This document shows, piece by piece, positions 13,501-28,500 of a DNA stretch of 64,000 nucleotides. Each line of letters begins with the position of its first letter. Position 1 is the stretch's first letter. The translations under genes and the position numbers were made by a program. Source of the stretch: Valencia hispanica (Eukaryota; Chordata; Actinopteri; Cyprinodontiformes; Valenciidae). The notes beneath the pieces were generated by a model that did no database searches, was not told the origin of the DNA, and saw nothing but the letters and a program-made list of their open reading frames with translations. The stretch spans positions 12,556,501 to 12,620,500 of the forward strand of contig OY747723.1 in assembly GCA_963556495.2 (NCBI GenBank), read 5' to 3'.

Positions 13501-16500
13501 CCCTCTGCTGTTGGACTCATGAACAATAACCCTAAGACTGTTCCCACCACCCGCTCAGTTACATGACCCATATTGTGGTTTTTTGCACCTGTCTGATTTG
13601 CACCGATCGTTACCTGCACTCATGTATATAACAATCTGTTTAGCATATTATATTTTTATTTAAGTGTTTGTCTGTTTGTTCTTGTATGTTTGCACAAAGT
13701 ACCGCAGCAATTTCCTAATGTTGTAAACCTACCCAACATTTGGCAATAAAACCCTTTCTGATTCTGATTCTTATTCAGGTCACCGCACTCTCTACATCGG
13801 TGTCCATGTTCCCTTGGGTCGGAGGTCACACCGACGTCACCGTCACCATGGACACAGACACAGGAAAAGGTCCAAGGAGAGGGACTCCACAGGTGAAGAT
13901 GGTCGAGAATCCCCCTCATACAGTAAGTGCCAGTGATGCGAAGAACTGAACTTCAGAAAAAGTTTTGGTTTCATTATAACATTAGAGTTTATAGGTCTTA
14001 TAGGGAGCTCAACTGAATCTAAAGGGGGTACACAGCTATGTGAACGGAAAGCTTATATATGCACAAATAAGCTTTCTGTTTAAATAACTATGGTTTCCAC
14101 TTTTAGATTTTGTCTATTGTCCTTGTTGCATCAGTGTCTGCCACAGTTAATCCTTCCACTCAACTTTCCATCAACATGCTTGAATACAGCACTCTTTGAA
14201 CAGCTGGCTTCTTTAGCATTGACCCTTTGTGGCCAATTCTTAAGGGTGTCAGTGACTGTCTGCTAGACTACTATAATGCCAGCCATTTTCCATGTGATGG
14301 TATTACTAGGCACATTTGTATTGTATTACTAGTGTTAGGGAATATTTATTATGTAATTATAGTTTAATTGCTCCTTTCCTGTGCTAGTAAGTGCATCTAG
14401 GATAGTAGGTCATGTTTCATCTTAGTTTAAGAAGAAGCTATTATTAGCCATAATAGAAGTTATTACTAGCTACGCAGAAGATGACAATTATTAAACAAAA
14501 TGCTACCTTTGCACAAGTTATGCTGATATATTCCTCAAACATTTCTAAAAACCAATGCATGCACTCTTGGTGGTCTTCCACTGGAGTTGGGGTCCTAAGC
14601 AGTTGCTTTGTTCGCTTAGAATACTTTTTTGTTTACAGAAAGTTGAATGAGTGAGGTACCTCAAATGCCTATCCTCTAAGGTAGTAAACACTACTTCCTT
14701 TTTGTTTTTCTTTCCTTTCCTTCCTTCGTTGTCAACCTCTGCTGCATCAGACACTCCAGCTCAGAGGGTACAGTTTCTTCTGGGCACAGAGGATGGCGAT
14801 GAAGAGCACATCCCACACGCCCTGTTTACTGAGCTGGACGAAATCTGCCTCAGGGAGGGTGAGGACGCCGAATGGAAAGAGACAGCAAGGTAAATTGTTG
14901 CGGATAACCACACGGGGAAGGACATGGTCAGCTGTAGCTTTGTTATTCTGTTGCAGCCAAGACTTTTATCATATTTCTATCTGTCTGAAATTTGATCAAA
15001 AGTCGTTTTTTAAGGCATCACACCTTTGTTTATTAGTTGAATCCTGGTAGCAAATCTTTTTATTTGTTTCCAGGTGGCTTAAGTTTGAGGAGGATGTCGA
15101 AGATGGTGGAGAGCGGTGGAGTAAACCCTACGTGGCCACCCTATCTCTGCACAGTCTCTTTGAGCTGCGTAGCTGCATTATGAATGGCATTGTGATGCTG
15201 GACATGAGGGCCAACTCATTGGAGGAGATTGCAGGTAAAGACTGCAGACAGTGTGTTTGGTATCATATTAATACCACAAATTACAGTGTATGGAAGTGGG
15301 ATTGTGTATGACAGTCAACACAAGGTGGTGTTCAATTGTAAAGATAAACAAGTGAAAAGGGTTTTGTATTTTGAAATTAATTTACAAATGAGAATCTAAA
15401 AGTTTGCCTTTTATATCTGTTCATCCCCCTTCACTTTAATAACCCTTAATGAAATTCTGTGCAACCAGTGGCCTTTAGAAGTCACTTGATAAGAGTCCAC
15501 CTCAGAATGTGCAGTGAAAAATATTTCTCATCTCCATATAAAGGAAAACCCTAAGCACAGAGCATCCTTCTTTGACATCATAGGAAAATTCAGAGAAATC
15601 AACCAAGACATCAAGAAGAGAATTGTGGACCTTTACAAGTGTGGCTTATCCTTAGGTGCAATTTCCAGATGCCTGAAGCTCCCACGGTCATCTGTGAGCT
15701 GAGAGGTTACTCTGGGAGGAGAAAGCTTTTTCTTCAAAACCACCATAAAACAGCCAGACTAAAGTTTGGTTACCTCTGTTTTATTGGGTAAAGATTGCAT
15801 TTTTTGGGCCGGTATTCTTTTTCTAGTTTTTAGTGTTCTAAAGCTGGAAGAACTTTTGCTGTTCATCTTTCACTGTTTGATCATTTGTTGTGACCATGGC
15901 AACAAGGTGGTTTACAGCCAGGCGCAGCTGATTAACATCGCAAAACCTGAAGTAATACCTCAACTGAAACCACAAATCCCTGATGAGTTGAGGAGGAGGC
16001 GGGGATGAAGAGCAGGAGCAAAAAGGAAATAGAGAAGGAGGAAGTTCAAACCATCTCTTCTATCGATCATAGTGGGCAATGTGAGATCATTGGCTAACAA
16101 GATGTATGAACTCCAAGCCAGAGTATCTGGAATGCAGTGTTATGTGTTTCACTCAGATGTGTGTTGTTTTATGCAAATGTTAATTATTCATACATGTCCA
16201 AACCAAGACCTCCAGGACAATCAGATAACCATCTTGTTTTTCTCCGCTCAGAATATAAACCACTTGTTCAGAGACAACCTGTGACAAAGAGAACTGTGAG
16301 AAAATGGTCACATGAAGCTGAAGAAGCCCTGCAGGGTTGTTTTGAGACCACAAATGGATGACTTTTTGTCAAGCACAATAGAGAGGGCATTAATGCCATG
16401 ACTGAGTGTGTGACTGACTATATAAACCCATGTGTGGACAACATCATCCCCACCACCAGAACAGTGAGATGCTTCCCTAATAACAAACCCTGGATCACCA

Positions 16501-19500
16501 GTGACCTGAAGGATCTGCTAAACAGGGAGGGAGACAGGGAATTACTGAGGAGTATACAGAAGCAACTTAAGGTCAAGATCAGAGACAGCAACGAGGCATA
16601 CAGGAAAAAGCTGGAGAACAAACTACAAGAACAATATCCGAGATGTCTGGTCAGGAATGAAGAAGATAACAGGCTTTAAGCACAAGAAGGATTGGACAGA
16701 TGGAAGCCTGGACAGAGCTAATGAACACATTCTTCAACAGTTCAGTTCAGGAACTAGCTCAGCATCCTCCTCTTCTGTCCCTAGCCAAACAGACATCCCA
16801 CAGCTTTCCTGTCAGACCTCGTATGTTTTATCTTCAACCTCAGTCATTGACTCTTCTGCTTCCACAAGTTCTTCAACAAAGTCAGCAGAGGCCGCTGCTC
16901 CATTTGCCTCCGCCTCCCACTTGTCTGTCTCTATCAAGGGGCAAACTCCGCCAGCCAAATGTGAAGCCAACACGAAAGTGGCAAAGATTGCAGTTCCCCC
17001 CTCATCCGCTAGAGGGCTGGCTCCAGAAAGGAGCAAGTTCCAACTTCACAGCAGGTATAAACATGTTTACAGCCTGGTTCAAAAAAACATTTTAGGTTTA
17101 ATAGGTCAAGTTTACCGTCATGACAACTTAATTTATTTTATGATTCATCCGTTTAGATGTAATTTAAGCTTAAAATTATTAATATTAAGGGGCGTGTCCT
17201 TTTGATTGACAGGTCTCAGATGAGCTGTCCGTGTTAGCGCTGGTGGTTAGCAGCTTAGCCAACCCCTCCCCCCCACCCTTTTGCTTCAGGGAAGGGCTTC
17301 AGCCTCGGACTTACGTTAACAGTCAAGGGTATTTTGTTTCTTTGAACTTGATCATCATTTGCGTCCGCAGTGTTTATTCATGTTCAAATGTTAATCGTGC
17401 ACTTATTGGCTTCTGTGGTATTGATTGCACTAACAGACCGTCCAAGAAGTCTCTGCTCCCTTTCTTTCGGTAAGTAAAATTATATTTCTGCTGTGCATTT
17501 AAGATAACACTGCTTGGTGAAAAGTGGGTTGAAATGAACACATTTCTTCTTTACATATTGATTATTAAAACTTGTTTTAATTCAAATTTGCATAGTTTTA
17601 GTGAAAGTTTTGGACCAACAAGGCTTCATGCTTTTATTTGATAAAATGATTGAATCTGCCTACAAGGCAAAGGGATAGCAGAGTCGATAAGAGCACCCGC
17701 CAACCTCCGTTTGCTTCGGTTAGCTCTGGGTTGGCTCAGTTAGCTCGTAGCTACATCAGCTCAGAGTTTGATGGGTGTCAATCATCCGCCCCTACCCTCA
17801 TCGCCCCACTCTGAGCTCCACCTCTTTGCCCATTTTTTTTATTTTATGACGGGATGCGTGATGCAGCCAAGATGGTTGTGGTGGGAACCACCCACTTGGC
17901 TTCAATTCAGCTCTTCAGAAACCTACAGGTGACATCATCTTATATATACCGTCCATCTTATATATACAGTCTATGGTCTCTAGAATTCAGGTGAAGAGGC
18001 AGCTGGAGAGACTGAACCGGAACAAGAGAACTGTCATCTGCAGAAATACTCAGATGACTCTGCAGTTGGCGGGTGTCTCTGAGATAGACCCGACGTTTTG
18101 TGGCATGGTGTGGAAACAATCGTCTTACCTTGAATGTGAACAAAACAAGAAACAGAGTTAAGTCAACTGTGGAACCTCTGGAGATGATGTTGCAAAGAAG
18201 CATCCTATTCATGAGGCCGTCCTACAACAACAAAGCGTCTTCAGTCGGAGGCTTCTTCAGTTTCGTTGCAACAAAGACCACGACAGGACATCCTTCCTGC
18301 CCACAGCCATCATGATCTACAACAGCTCTTTGAAAAATTAATCAGAATGAGCTTCAACAACAATTAATTTCCCCCTGGGATCAATAAAGTATTTTTTTAT
18401 GGAATTGATTCCAGCAAACTATTGCAGAAAGCGTTGGCTCAAGTGAAACGGTTTCGGGACGGTTCTGCCAAGTACTAAGGAACTGTATGTGTACTCCTGA
18501 CTTTTAAGATAATAAAGAAATGCATAATATTTCTCTCTCTTTATTCTGTCAATTCACTATTGAATATAAAACATTTTTGTGTTTATTGATCTAAAACAAA
18601 AACGTTTACTTTGATTTGATGTTCAACAGTAAAGAAATAAATGTTTGTGTGTATTTTTGAAGTGTGTGTAAATATGTGGTTTCCACTGTACGCATGTTGA
18701 AATGGCATAGCCAAAGTCCGAACCGAAATCCAATTCAGATCACATAGTAAGAGTTAAACATCCATGTAGAGCATTTATAGTTTTTCTCTCATTTCTCAAA
18801 TATGCAGTGCTTTGTGTTTATCTTTCTCATAAAATCTTAAAAATATTGTGGTTTTGGTTTAACAAGTAAAGTTTATATCATCTTTGCTACAACGACATGG
18901 CAGTAGAGCTTAGTTATTTTTTTTATCCCAGGTATTACCTCTATTAATATGAGGATCATTTCAAAATTCAGATAAAAAATATCTCACTTTTGAGTCAGAA
19001 TAACCTGAATAAATTTACAGCAGGATACATCATTGAGCTGGTCTGTTTTTCAAGTCAGTGAGAAGAATATCTGTGCTACTTCAGAAATCGGCCTAACAAA
19101 ACTTGATCCTGCGCAATTAAATCAGCCACACTGGGTCAGTTCCTAGTTTGTCTTTTTTTTTTTTGCATGATCAGCTTAGCGTTGCTGGCTGTCAGGAGGA
19201 GCAGATTTAAACATCAGCTCTCGCACTGTAATATTACCCTGATTTGTTTGTAATTTCTGCACTTGTGTCATTCCTCAGATATGGTTTTGGATCAGCATGA
19301 GGGGTCAGGCTCTCTGGGTCAGGACGCCCGGAAGAGGATCCGTGAGGCCCTGCTTAAACAGCACCACCACCAAAACCAAAAGAAACTGGCCAACCGCATC
19401 CCTATCGTACGCTCCTTTGCTGATATTGGCAAGAAGCAATCCGAGCCTCATTCCATGGACAAGAACGGTGAACACAGACACTTGCAGACCTGTCAGTATT

Positions 19501-22500
19501 CAATTAGCTCTTTTCCTTTTTTCACAGTTGTCATACTTTAGGCTGTTGCATGCTGATGTATTAAATAAGTTGCAAATCTATGTAGGTTTTCCCAGTGTGT
19601 TTGGCTCCATTTTCCCCTCTTGTTTGTGTCTCTTCATGTTGCATGTGTTGTCAGTCACTCACCTTGAAAGTGGCATCTACCCCAAAACCATAAAATCTCT
19701 TAAGAGTATGCCTGAAAGTAAGATCTTTAGGAATGCCTCACGCAGAAAAGTCTGGGTGTTCTGTCGGGTTCGAGTTCCCACACAAGCCTTTAATTTATCA
19801 CTTTGGACACACTGTTTAGGGAAACGCAGACCAAACATTGTAGAGTCCCTCGGGCAGCTGCACAGGGATTACCGTCTTATCTCACAGAAGACGCAGTTGA
19901 GGAATTCTGTACAAGCAATTATAGCTCCTAGCAAAGTGTAAAAATAGCAGTTATAGTGCTCAGGAAATGTAGTTCCTACAAAATACATTTACACCCATTG
20001 TCATGTCACACCCCATACTTAATTGTAGTTTTATTGAGATTTTATATAATAGACCAACACAAAGTTCATTATTCTGAAGGGGGAAGGAACATTATAGATG
20101 TTTTTTGGTGTTTTCTTTTACAATTTTATTACAAATAATAATCTTGAAGGAAGGAAGGAAGGAAGGAAGGAAGGAAGGAAGGAAGGAAGGAAGGAAGGAA
20201 GGAAGGAAGGAAGGAAGGAAGGAAGGAAGGAAGGAAGGAAGGAAAACTAGAAAAGCACTCAATCACCCCCCGTCCCCAGGCTATCTTTCGGTACTTTTCT
20301 AATAAGATAATAATAACCTAATGTCACCTTACAAAGAAGAAAAAAACAGAAAATTAATATCAACAAACAATCAAATAGCAAATAAAAAAAGACAACCAAA
20401 ATCAGTGTCTAAAGTTAATAAGCCCATTCGAACAGATGTATTTTGAGCTGTGATTTAAATAAAGGAAGAGAGTCAATATTTCTGATTTGGGTAGGAAGTG
20501 AGTTCCAGAGCCGAGGAGCAGATCGACTGAAAGCTCTGCTCCCCATGGTGACGAGCCAGGCATAAGGAACAACAGGTTGAGTGGTTGACGAAGATCTGAG
20601 AGAACGGGAAGGAGTGGTGACGTGAAACAGGTCACACAGATAAGGAAGGGCAAGGCTATGGATGCACTTAAATGCAAGAATTACAATTTTAAAGTTGATC
20701 CGGGATTCTTTGGGCAACCAGTGAAGCTGCTGAAGAACTGGGGTTCTCTTGAGAGAGTCCTGTTTATTATCCGAGCAGTAGAGTTCTGAAGGAGTTGGAG
20801 TTTATGAAGAGACTTACTGGGGAGGCCTGTTAATGAGACGCATGGCTGTGTTTGTGCTGTCGCTGTGCTCTTCCAGCAGAGAGGGGAGATTTGCGCCTAC
20901 ACGATTAATTTGTTGTGCATGTGCTCCAACCGTAGCGGGGGCTGCTGCGCGAGGTCAGCTGCTTGTGAGCTCTCTGACGGAGTGGAGTGGAGGTTAGCAC
21001 CAATGGTCGGTGGGTGGATATGCGCTTCATGTTGGATCAACCCGAAATTTAATCCCTTGTTCCTGGTCCCATTGCAGACATTTCCTGAAAATTTCATCAG
21101 TACCGTCCATAACATTCTGAGTTATGTTACTAACAGAGACGGGCACGAAAACATTACCTCCTGGCCGAGGTAATAATATTTGTTGCTCCATAGATATTAT
21201 ATTGTGAGGCCTCTATGTTGACATTTCTAAATAAAAATAAAAAGTTTCTTAATTTTGTAATACATATATTCAATAACAGATGATGGTTTAAGTATTAATT
21301 CTGATGATTAGTGAAACAATGTTTACAAATCAAAATATTACAAAACAAAAATGAAAAACCATGTGTCTGAGATGGTCTTAAAATGACCTTCATTGATCTC
21401 TGAGTTGATATTTAGTTGATATCACTCTCCATGTTTTGGGAGCTAGATTTTAAACAGAAAAACTTACACTCGGCATTAATGTCTCTCAGCATGACTGTTG
21501 ACGTGGGTGCTGAACATTTCTTTACTGTTTAGTGGCTTGCGGAGTTATTCATGTCGTTTTTTTTTACACCACACATTTCAGTGTATTTCATTTTTTGTTT
21601 ATGCAGTCGGACACTGGTTTCTCTCTTAAACACTGTAAAGTGTTCTATCTTTTCTGCTAATGGATGCACCTTTTCGCCAATAAAGAGTCAGCACCAAAGA
21701 GGGACAAAATGCGTCCACATTTTCCAGAGGTTGTAACTGTAGCATGCAGCTGCTCACAGGAGAGCACTGTATGTGTTTGAGACAGCAGTTCTTGTGAAAA
21801 CTGATATTATTTTCCTGCTCTCTGAAAGGCCACACGGTCTCGCCTCAGTCCCTGCCATCCAACAACGAGGGCAAACAGGATGTCAGCAGAGAAAACAGCG
21901 CTGTGGACTTCAGCAAGGTGAGCAGCCAGAACAACTACTGGTCTTTTCGTTTATCTTTGGCTGGTGAGAGCTGAACAAATAACAAATGCTGTATATTTAA
22001 TCAGTCTGGGGTTACGTGTGAAATGGTCAACACTAGCTTCTCACAAAGGTAACCTGACTGGAATCAAACAGGATTAGATGATGTTGTCTTTAGCTCTGTG
22101 ATTCAGATCTGGTATAAAACCATAGTTTAAATCTATATTTATTTACAAGAGGCCTATTTTTACATATTTATATATTTGCCTGTTACTCTCTCAGATTGAC
22201 CTCCATTTCATGAAGAAGATCCCTCCTGGTGCAGAGGCGTCCAATGTCTTGGTTGGGGAGCTGGAATTCCTAGACCGCCCTGTGGTGGCCTTGGTCCGCT
22301 TGTCTCCTGCTGTGCTTCTCAATGGCCTGACTGAAGTTCCCATCACCACCAGGTGATCCCAGAAGCTGATGGAAAATCCTTCAGCTAGTTTTTCTGTTTT
22401 TGACTTTGTTAAATATATGTCGGATCTGAATGTGTTGCTTTTGTTGCACAGGTTCTTGTTCATCCTCCTCGGGCCTCTGGGGAAAGGTCCCCAGTATCAT

Positions 22501-25500
22501 GAAATTGGGCGATCTATTGCCACCCTGATGACGGATGAGGTGAGGCCACACAGAAAATGAACCCACGTGTTTATTATTTATCAATATTTTACCAAATTTC
22601 TTTCTGGGATCAATAAAGTATTTTTGAATTGAATTGAATTATCAAATAATGTGTTCTGATTCTCAACAAAGGGTTTTGTAACAATTATGTAGGCAACACC
22701 CAACAGGAGCTACGGTTAGTAATGCTCATCTAGCTAATCATCAGTATATACACACCTAACCAGACTTTGTATTTCATGTTCCACTCCTTACATGTAATGT
22801 AGTTATAATAACCGTTAGGAATTTCATTTAAACCACCCTAGGAAGGCCTCTCACTACCTTTCAGTGGGTTCAATCCAAAACCAAAACAAAAAAAGGCCTT
22901 TAGTAAAATCTAGCCATATGTGCTGAAGATTAAGAGCTGAAGTTACTCATGGTCTTTGCCAAATGTTTTGTATATTTTCATTGGCAATGGCTCCATGAAA
23001 ATAAAGAAAAGGGTTTAGGGATGTTAACCCAATCATATGTAAAATAAAATGGACCTCCCATGGTGATTTCTTTTTTCAGTGGGGACAATAGTTTTCGGTA
23101 TTCTGTACTCAATATGATCAATAGTTAAAGAGGAGAATCATTTAAATTGAATAGAGACTGACATATGCTAATAAATGTTACACATTTCTAATATGGGTTG
23201 TAAAAAACCTTAAGGATTAGTAGTAGGGGTGTATCAATAAATCCAGATTACAAGAGTAAATAATTAGCAATGTTATTCTTGAGAATAATATGAGAAAAAA
23301 AACTTGCGCAATATTTTTGGGAAAACAAATGGTATCATGGTTTCACAGATCACAAACTGTACTTCAAAGAATCTATTCAGTGTCAAAATATCATATTTGG
23401 GTTTAAACAATTTTAGTATGTTTCACTGCCAAAATGTTTTACTCTTCTTTTTTTCATACCCATGTGAATATGACTGACATCTTATTCTTAATTATATGTT
23501 TTGTAGAGTGTATTTTGCACCTGAACAACTTAAAATCCTGTTATCACAAGGTTTAGGAGTATGCTTCTGGGATTTATTTTTGACAATTCATCACAGAAGG
23601 TAATTTCAGACGTCAGACACTGAGGTTGTACTAGACCTGACTTGGCTATCTACTGTGATTTATCCTAAATTTGTCCTGCTGGGTTGTGTCAGAACCCTGT
23701 GAAGTTTAGTCAAGTTATTTCACACCACTTCAGTTATTCATGCCATCATGGGTCTAGCTTTGTGCACTGGAGAACAATCATCTTGGTCCAGGAAGGGGTC
23801 CAACCCCAAACTGTTCCCATCAAATTGTCAAAAATGTTGTGGTATGCCAAAGCATTAAGGATTCTTTTAATTGAAAATAAGGAGGGCAGTCCAAATCCTG
23901 AAAACCAGCCCTAGATTTTTTTTTCTTCCTTTCTCCCGAATGACACTTAAAAACAATGGCTTTAGCTAAAAAAAATTCAAGTAGGCAAATGCCAGAAAAA
24001 TCCTTCTAGGACAACAGAACTTTATTTCAGGCTAATCAGTTTGACTAGAATGGATGGCATCTATAAACCCAAGAGGACTAAATACTGCATGAATAAGAAC
24101 ATTGTCCAACAAAGTATTAGATCATTTAAAATGATTGGGGCATAAACAGGCTACATTAAAGGTAGAAAATGTTATGAAATTAGTCATGATGGGGTCTTTA
24201 AAGTAAAAAAAGTCTGGAATTTTGACCGGGGGTGGGGTTTGCATACTTTTAAGAGCCAATATACATCTGACCTGACAAGATACATCTTCAACTTTAAAAA
24301 AAACCCCATCTTTCTCCAGCTGGTAGTGATTTCCTCAAGTATTGAGGCTAATGCTAGCATGTTAACTCTCTGTTTTGATATGACTCAATGTGTTACGTTG
24401 TAACATTTCAGAACAGTTCCAATTAATTGCGTGTAGACGTAAACTTTGGATTCTGTTTTGAATGTGGTCTTAGCACAGTGTGCATAGATGGTGAAATGCA
24501 TTTTCCCATGTCATTATTTCCACATTGATAAAAAATATATATTTTATGTAACTTACAGATTTTCCATGATGTAGCCTATAAGGCCAAAGACAGGAGTGAC
24601 CTGGTGGCAGGCATCGATGAGTTCTTGGATCAGGTCACCGTGTTACCCCCTGGCGAGTGGGACCCCTCCATCAGAATAGAGCCTCCGAAGAATGTTCCCT
24701 CACAGGTAGGTAATCAAGATAGACATTTTGGTATCTGCTGCATGTAAGGTAAATTATTTTCATGTTTGAGAATATAATTTTTTTCCTGCACTATAAGAAC
24801 CAGATATTAGCAGCAATTTGTCACCCCGAATCTTCTTAATGAAATCAAGACCTGAACTTTGACCCAGCCCAATACAAATTGGTGAATTTTACTGGTATGT
24901 TTTGGGTCACTGTCATGGGTTGGGGTTCTGTTTCAGATTTCTTTTCATAGAAGGTCACACAATTTTGATATTCCTCAAGCACCACCTGATACACTGTAGA
25001 ATTCATCGTTGACTCTCAGTTGGTGATCTGGCCATGTCTTGGTTGAGTAAATTATCCCTAAACCATGACACTTGCACCTCTATGCTTCACAGGTGGTATG
25101 AGGTTGTTTCTGGTTCATGCCAAACATGTCCTCTATTCTGGTGTCCAAATAATTCAATTCTAGACTCCTTTGTGTAAAGAGCCCTGGTCTTTGTCTACAT
25201 CCTCGCTGTCCAAATTTAGTCTGGTCTTCATGTTATTCTTAGAGAGCAAGTGTGTCCTCCTTACACACCTCCCATGAGGGTTACATTTGTGCCGTCTCAG
25301 GCATGCACTTTCATGTCAACAGTGGTATGAGTGACACGTGATGAGATTTTAGGGTTTTTGGAGACTTCCTTTAGCATCTTGTAATCTACTGTCTGGAATT
25401 AAGTTGCTTAAATGGCCGTACATGGGCGTGTTGGCAGTTGTTCTCACTGTCTTCCACTTGTCAGCTGTTCTGTATGATTAAAACTCTTTTTAGAGCTCTC

Positions 25501-28500
25501 TAAAATTTCTTATCTGACTCAAACTGTGACAATCTTCTTTCTGAAGGCCTCAGAAAGCTTTGTGGCTCTCAAAGCACTGTCTGAAGTCTCACTTCCACAG
25601 ACAGGAGCACAGCACACCTCCTTTAGAATGCTGAGGAACAATGCTCTCATAATTTGCAGATGATGTGAGCAATGTATGTGCAATTTTAGTCATTTCAAGC
25701 AGGAATAGATGTGGAGGTGTCCAAAAGAATTCCTTGCATGAAACATAATTTTTCTTTATTTGTTACGTTATAATTTTTTGTGTTATTCAAACAGATAGTA
25801 AATACCCACGTAGAACACCTTCATTTCTTTCATATAACTGCAGCCTTTATAAGTCCAGTTGAAATATCCTGCTATGGCTGTTTGTGTTTGTCATTGGACA
25901 GATTGAACTGCACTTTAAAGCTGGCATATACCCAACAGTTGATTGACAGAAATGTTTACTGTACAGGAAAAGCGAAAGATCCCCCCTGTTCCCAACGGAG
26001 TGACAGATCTAGGAGAATCTGAGGAACACGGAGGACATGGAGGCCCTGAGCTCCAGCGCACAGGGAGGTGAGTGTTGGAGACCAACAGAATAATTTAACC
26101 CACACACTTGGTTACTTCTTAAAGCTCTTCTTTGTGCCTGTCCTCATGTCCCCTGTTTGCTGGAAATAAACAAATACTATAGATGCCACACACTTTTTAC
26201 TGTTTTAAGCATCCTTCAACCTGATGGGCTTCACTGGCAGCCAGTCTGTGGGGTCCCTAGTTACAGTTGCCGCTAGAGTGGTGTGGGTGGGACAGGCAAA
26301 GGCCAGTTTGAGAGCTGCCCGCCTTGGTACCCATCCCCTCCTTCCTTCAAAATGCACCACAAATGATGGGGGGACTTCGCTGAGACATATCTTTGGGCAG
26401 TGCTGTGTTGACACATTGATTGGAAGGATGTCTTTATCCTGTTTTAACTTGATTCTCATATAACTTTATAAAATAAGAGTTTTACATGACATTAAAAAGG
26501 GAAATGTACGTTGTGAGCACCACCTATACCTCCTCTGCCGCCCACAGGGGGATTGCTGCTCTACCCTCTGAAACAACAGATTTAATGTTTAAGTGTGTGC
26601 ATAAGTGCTTTTATAGTAAAGGAGTGGGTGATGTCCTTGAGCTGAGCTCCTATGGAGAATCTTCTCCCAGCTGTAACTGGTCCTAAAGCCCAGTCCTGTC
26701 AATCAAGCATCTCCTGCTTCCTCCTTCAGCATCATCACTGCTTCTGCCAGCCTCTTGGGACTGAAATAAACATAACAGCCCACTTAAAGTTGTCACGGCA
26801 ACCTGCTGCAACGGTACCTCAACATTGCAATTTGATGCAGCAGGAGTGACTGCACAGTTGCGAAAGGCAGGCCCAGCATGGGGTCACTTTGCAACCCACC
26901 AAAGCGGTAGCTTCGTTTACCACTGTTTAATTTAGTGGATCAAGTAAAAGTGGATGAGCCAGTGTTTGGTTATGGCCACCTGTCATGCTCTTAACATGTT
27001 TACCAGCCTCTATAGCTCTCCGGATAGAATAAGCACTGGTAGAACTCATAGATCAAGACAAAGTTTGTTTTGTTGATATGTGGTAATGCTCTCTAGCAGC
27101 ATCTTTGTTGACCTGTTGTCACTTAAACTGCAAAGAAGGGATAGTTATGCAATTGGTTCATTTTTTTTATTAAGTAGGGATTTATAATATATATATATAC
27201 ACTTGATACACTGTGTACTGTGTATACTTGATACACTGTGTATACTGTTGCCATTTGGGTCTCTGCTGCCTCTATAAACATTACAAACGTGAAAAAAAAC
27301 ATCCATGCATTCTTTCTCAAATTATTACTGTCAAAAATGTTGTGCTTCTAAAAGCTGTTTGAAAACAGGCCGTATGGGGAGCCTAAGTTACTTCTGGTTC
27401 ATGGGTCCCTTACAGCTAAAAAAAACACGAATTGAGAGTCAATAGATCGATAAAAGTTATTTTCTGATCCAGTTTGAAATGCGCCGTGGATCAAACATAT
27501 GATGTCCGTGAATTTTAAAGACCCATTTTGATGCCGAGAAAGAGATCATTTTCGACACGCGGCAAAAGTTATTTTAGGTTTTGTGTGAAAACACGTAGTG
27601 GATTGCAACAGCTGGACTCGCAAAATTGACGTCACCAAACCACTCAAAGAGAAGAGGAAGAAGATGAAGAAACATGGCTGTGAGTTTAGCGAGCTTCACA
27701 TCCTTCTTCCAGGACGAAGTAAGGAGTATTAAACGCGGAGAAAACCACTATAAATCCGGACATGTGGAAAGTGGCAGCTTTTCTGGGGGAGAAATAGTCG
27801 GTTGAGTGAGAGCCAGCATGCGGGACAAGCTAGACGGAGATTCTGCTGTGACGTCACAAATGCGACCTCTCATTTGTAGTCATTGTATTATTTTTTTTTA
27901 AGTAAATAACTCAGAAGTCACATGATGAACAAAGTCGAAACTCACATCATTAAGGTACAGCATATGTTTGATTCAGGGCGTGAGGCAAAGCGGACCAGAA
28001 AATAACTTTTATCGCTCCATTGATTTCCATTCATTAATTTTTCAGCCAGGGAACCCATGGTCCAACAGGAAGGGGAGGAGACTTATGCTCCCCATTGTGA
28101 CATCACAATAAGCGGAATCTGCATACAACCGCCCCTCACCTGTCAAACCCCGCCCATTTTCTGTCAAACCAGCCCACCAATTCCATACTGTTCCCATGTG
28201 TGGCAAACCCGCAGCCTAGTAACAAGACGAGTGGGCGTGGTCTGCAACGGCTAATGGCGTACAATTGACAGAGCCCTCTAAACAGCTCATTCAGAAAGGG
28301 ACAGAAATTGCCAAGAACTGAGGTGATGAGATCCCGTTATGTGAGAGGGATTTTGTGCAAAGAATTTCATTAACAGGTTTTTGCCATGATGTTGTAAGGA
28401 GGACCCAAAAGCAGTGAGCTTTGTACAATGATTAGATTCTAATGTAGATAAAATAGGAACTCACATGGATGAACTTAGTGCATAGAAGAATAAACGCTGG

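Larger units (their letters stand above)
1505..13778 (+). other. slc4a10: slc4a10 intron (12.3 kb) rich in transposon remnants
   Basis: Recognisable pieces are listed separately: THAP fragment, Tc1-like remnant, LINE tails, SINE, 48-bp tandem repeat, RT-encoding LINE. The stretches 1505-2385, 2641-3485, 4061-5585, 5746-7165, 7406-8930 and 10771-11700 are AT-rich and show no gene; 7430-7800 looks like the GC-richer end of a DNA transposon and carries the hairpin at 7703-7739. Confidence 0.6.
19468..21828 (+). other. slc4a10: slc4a10 intron with microsatellite and nested repeats
   Basis: Tc1-like MITE text at about 19990-20145, the (GAAG)n tract, and an element bounded by actagaaaagcactc at 20247 and by the gaggtaataat end near 21180, into which an antisense LINE piece is set. 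19500-19980 and 21180-21828 show nothing recognised. Confidence 0.5.

Noticed and set aside
12169..13566. 465-codon ORF as a host gene
   Set aside because: RT motifs, missing endonuclease and a (TGATTC)n tail show a truncated LINE.
19297..19941. 214-codon + strand ORF
   Set aside because: It is the +1 frame of slc4a10 exon 5 running into intron; composition and lack of homology mark it as a shadow.
21918..22194. Mammalian-type 30-residue cassette exon after DFSK
   Set aside because: No matching open segment with splice sites in this 277-nt intron.
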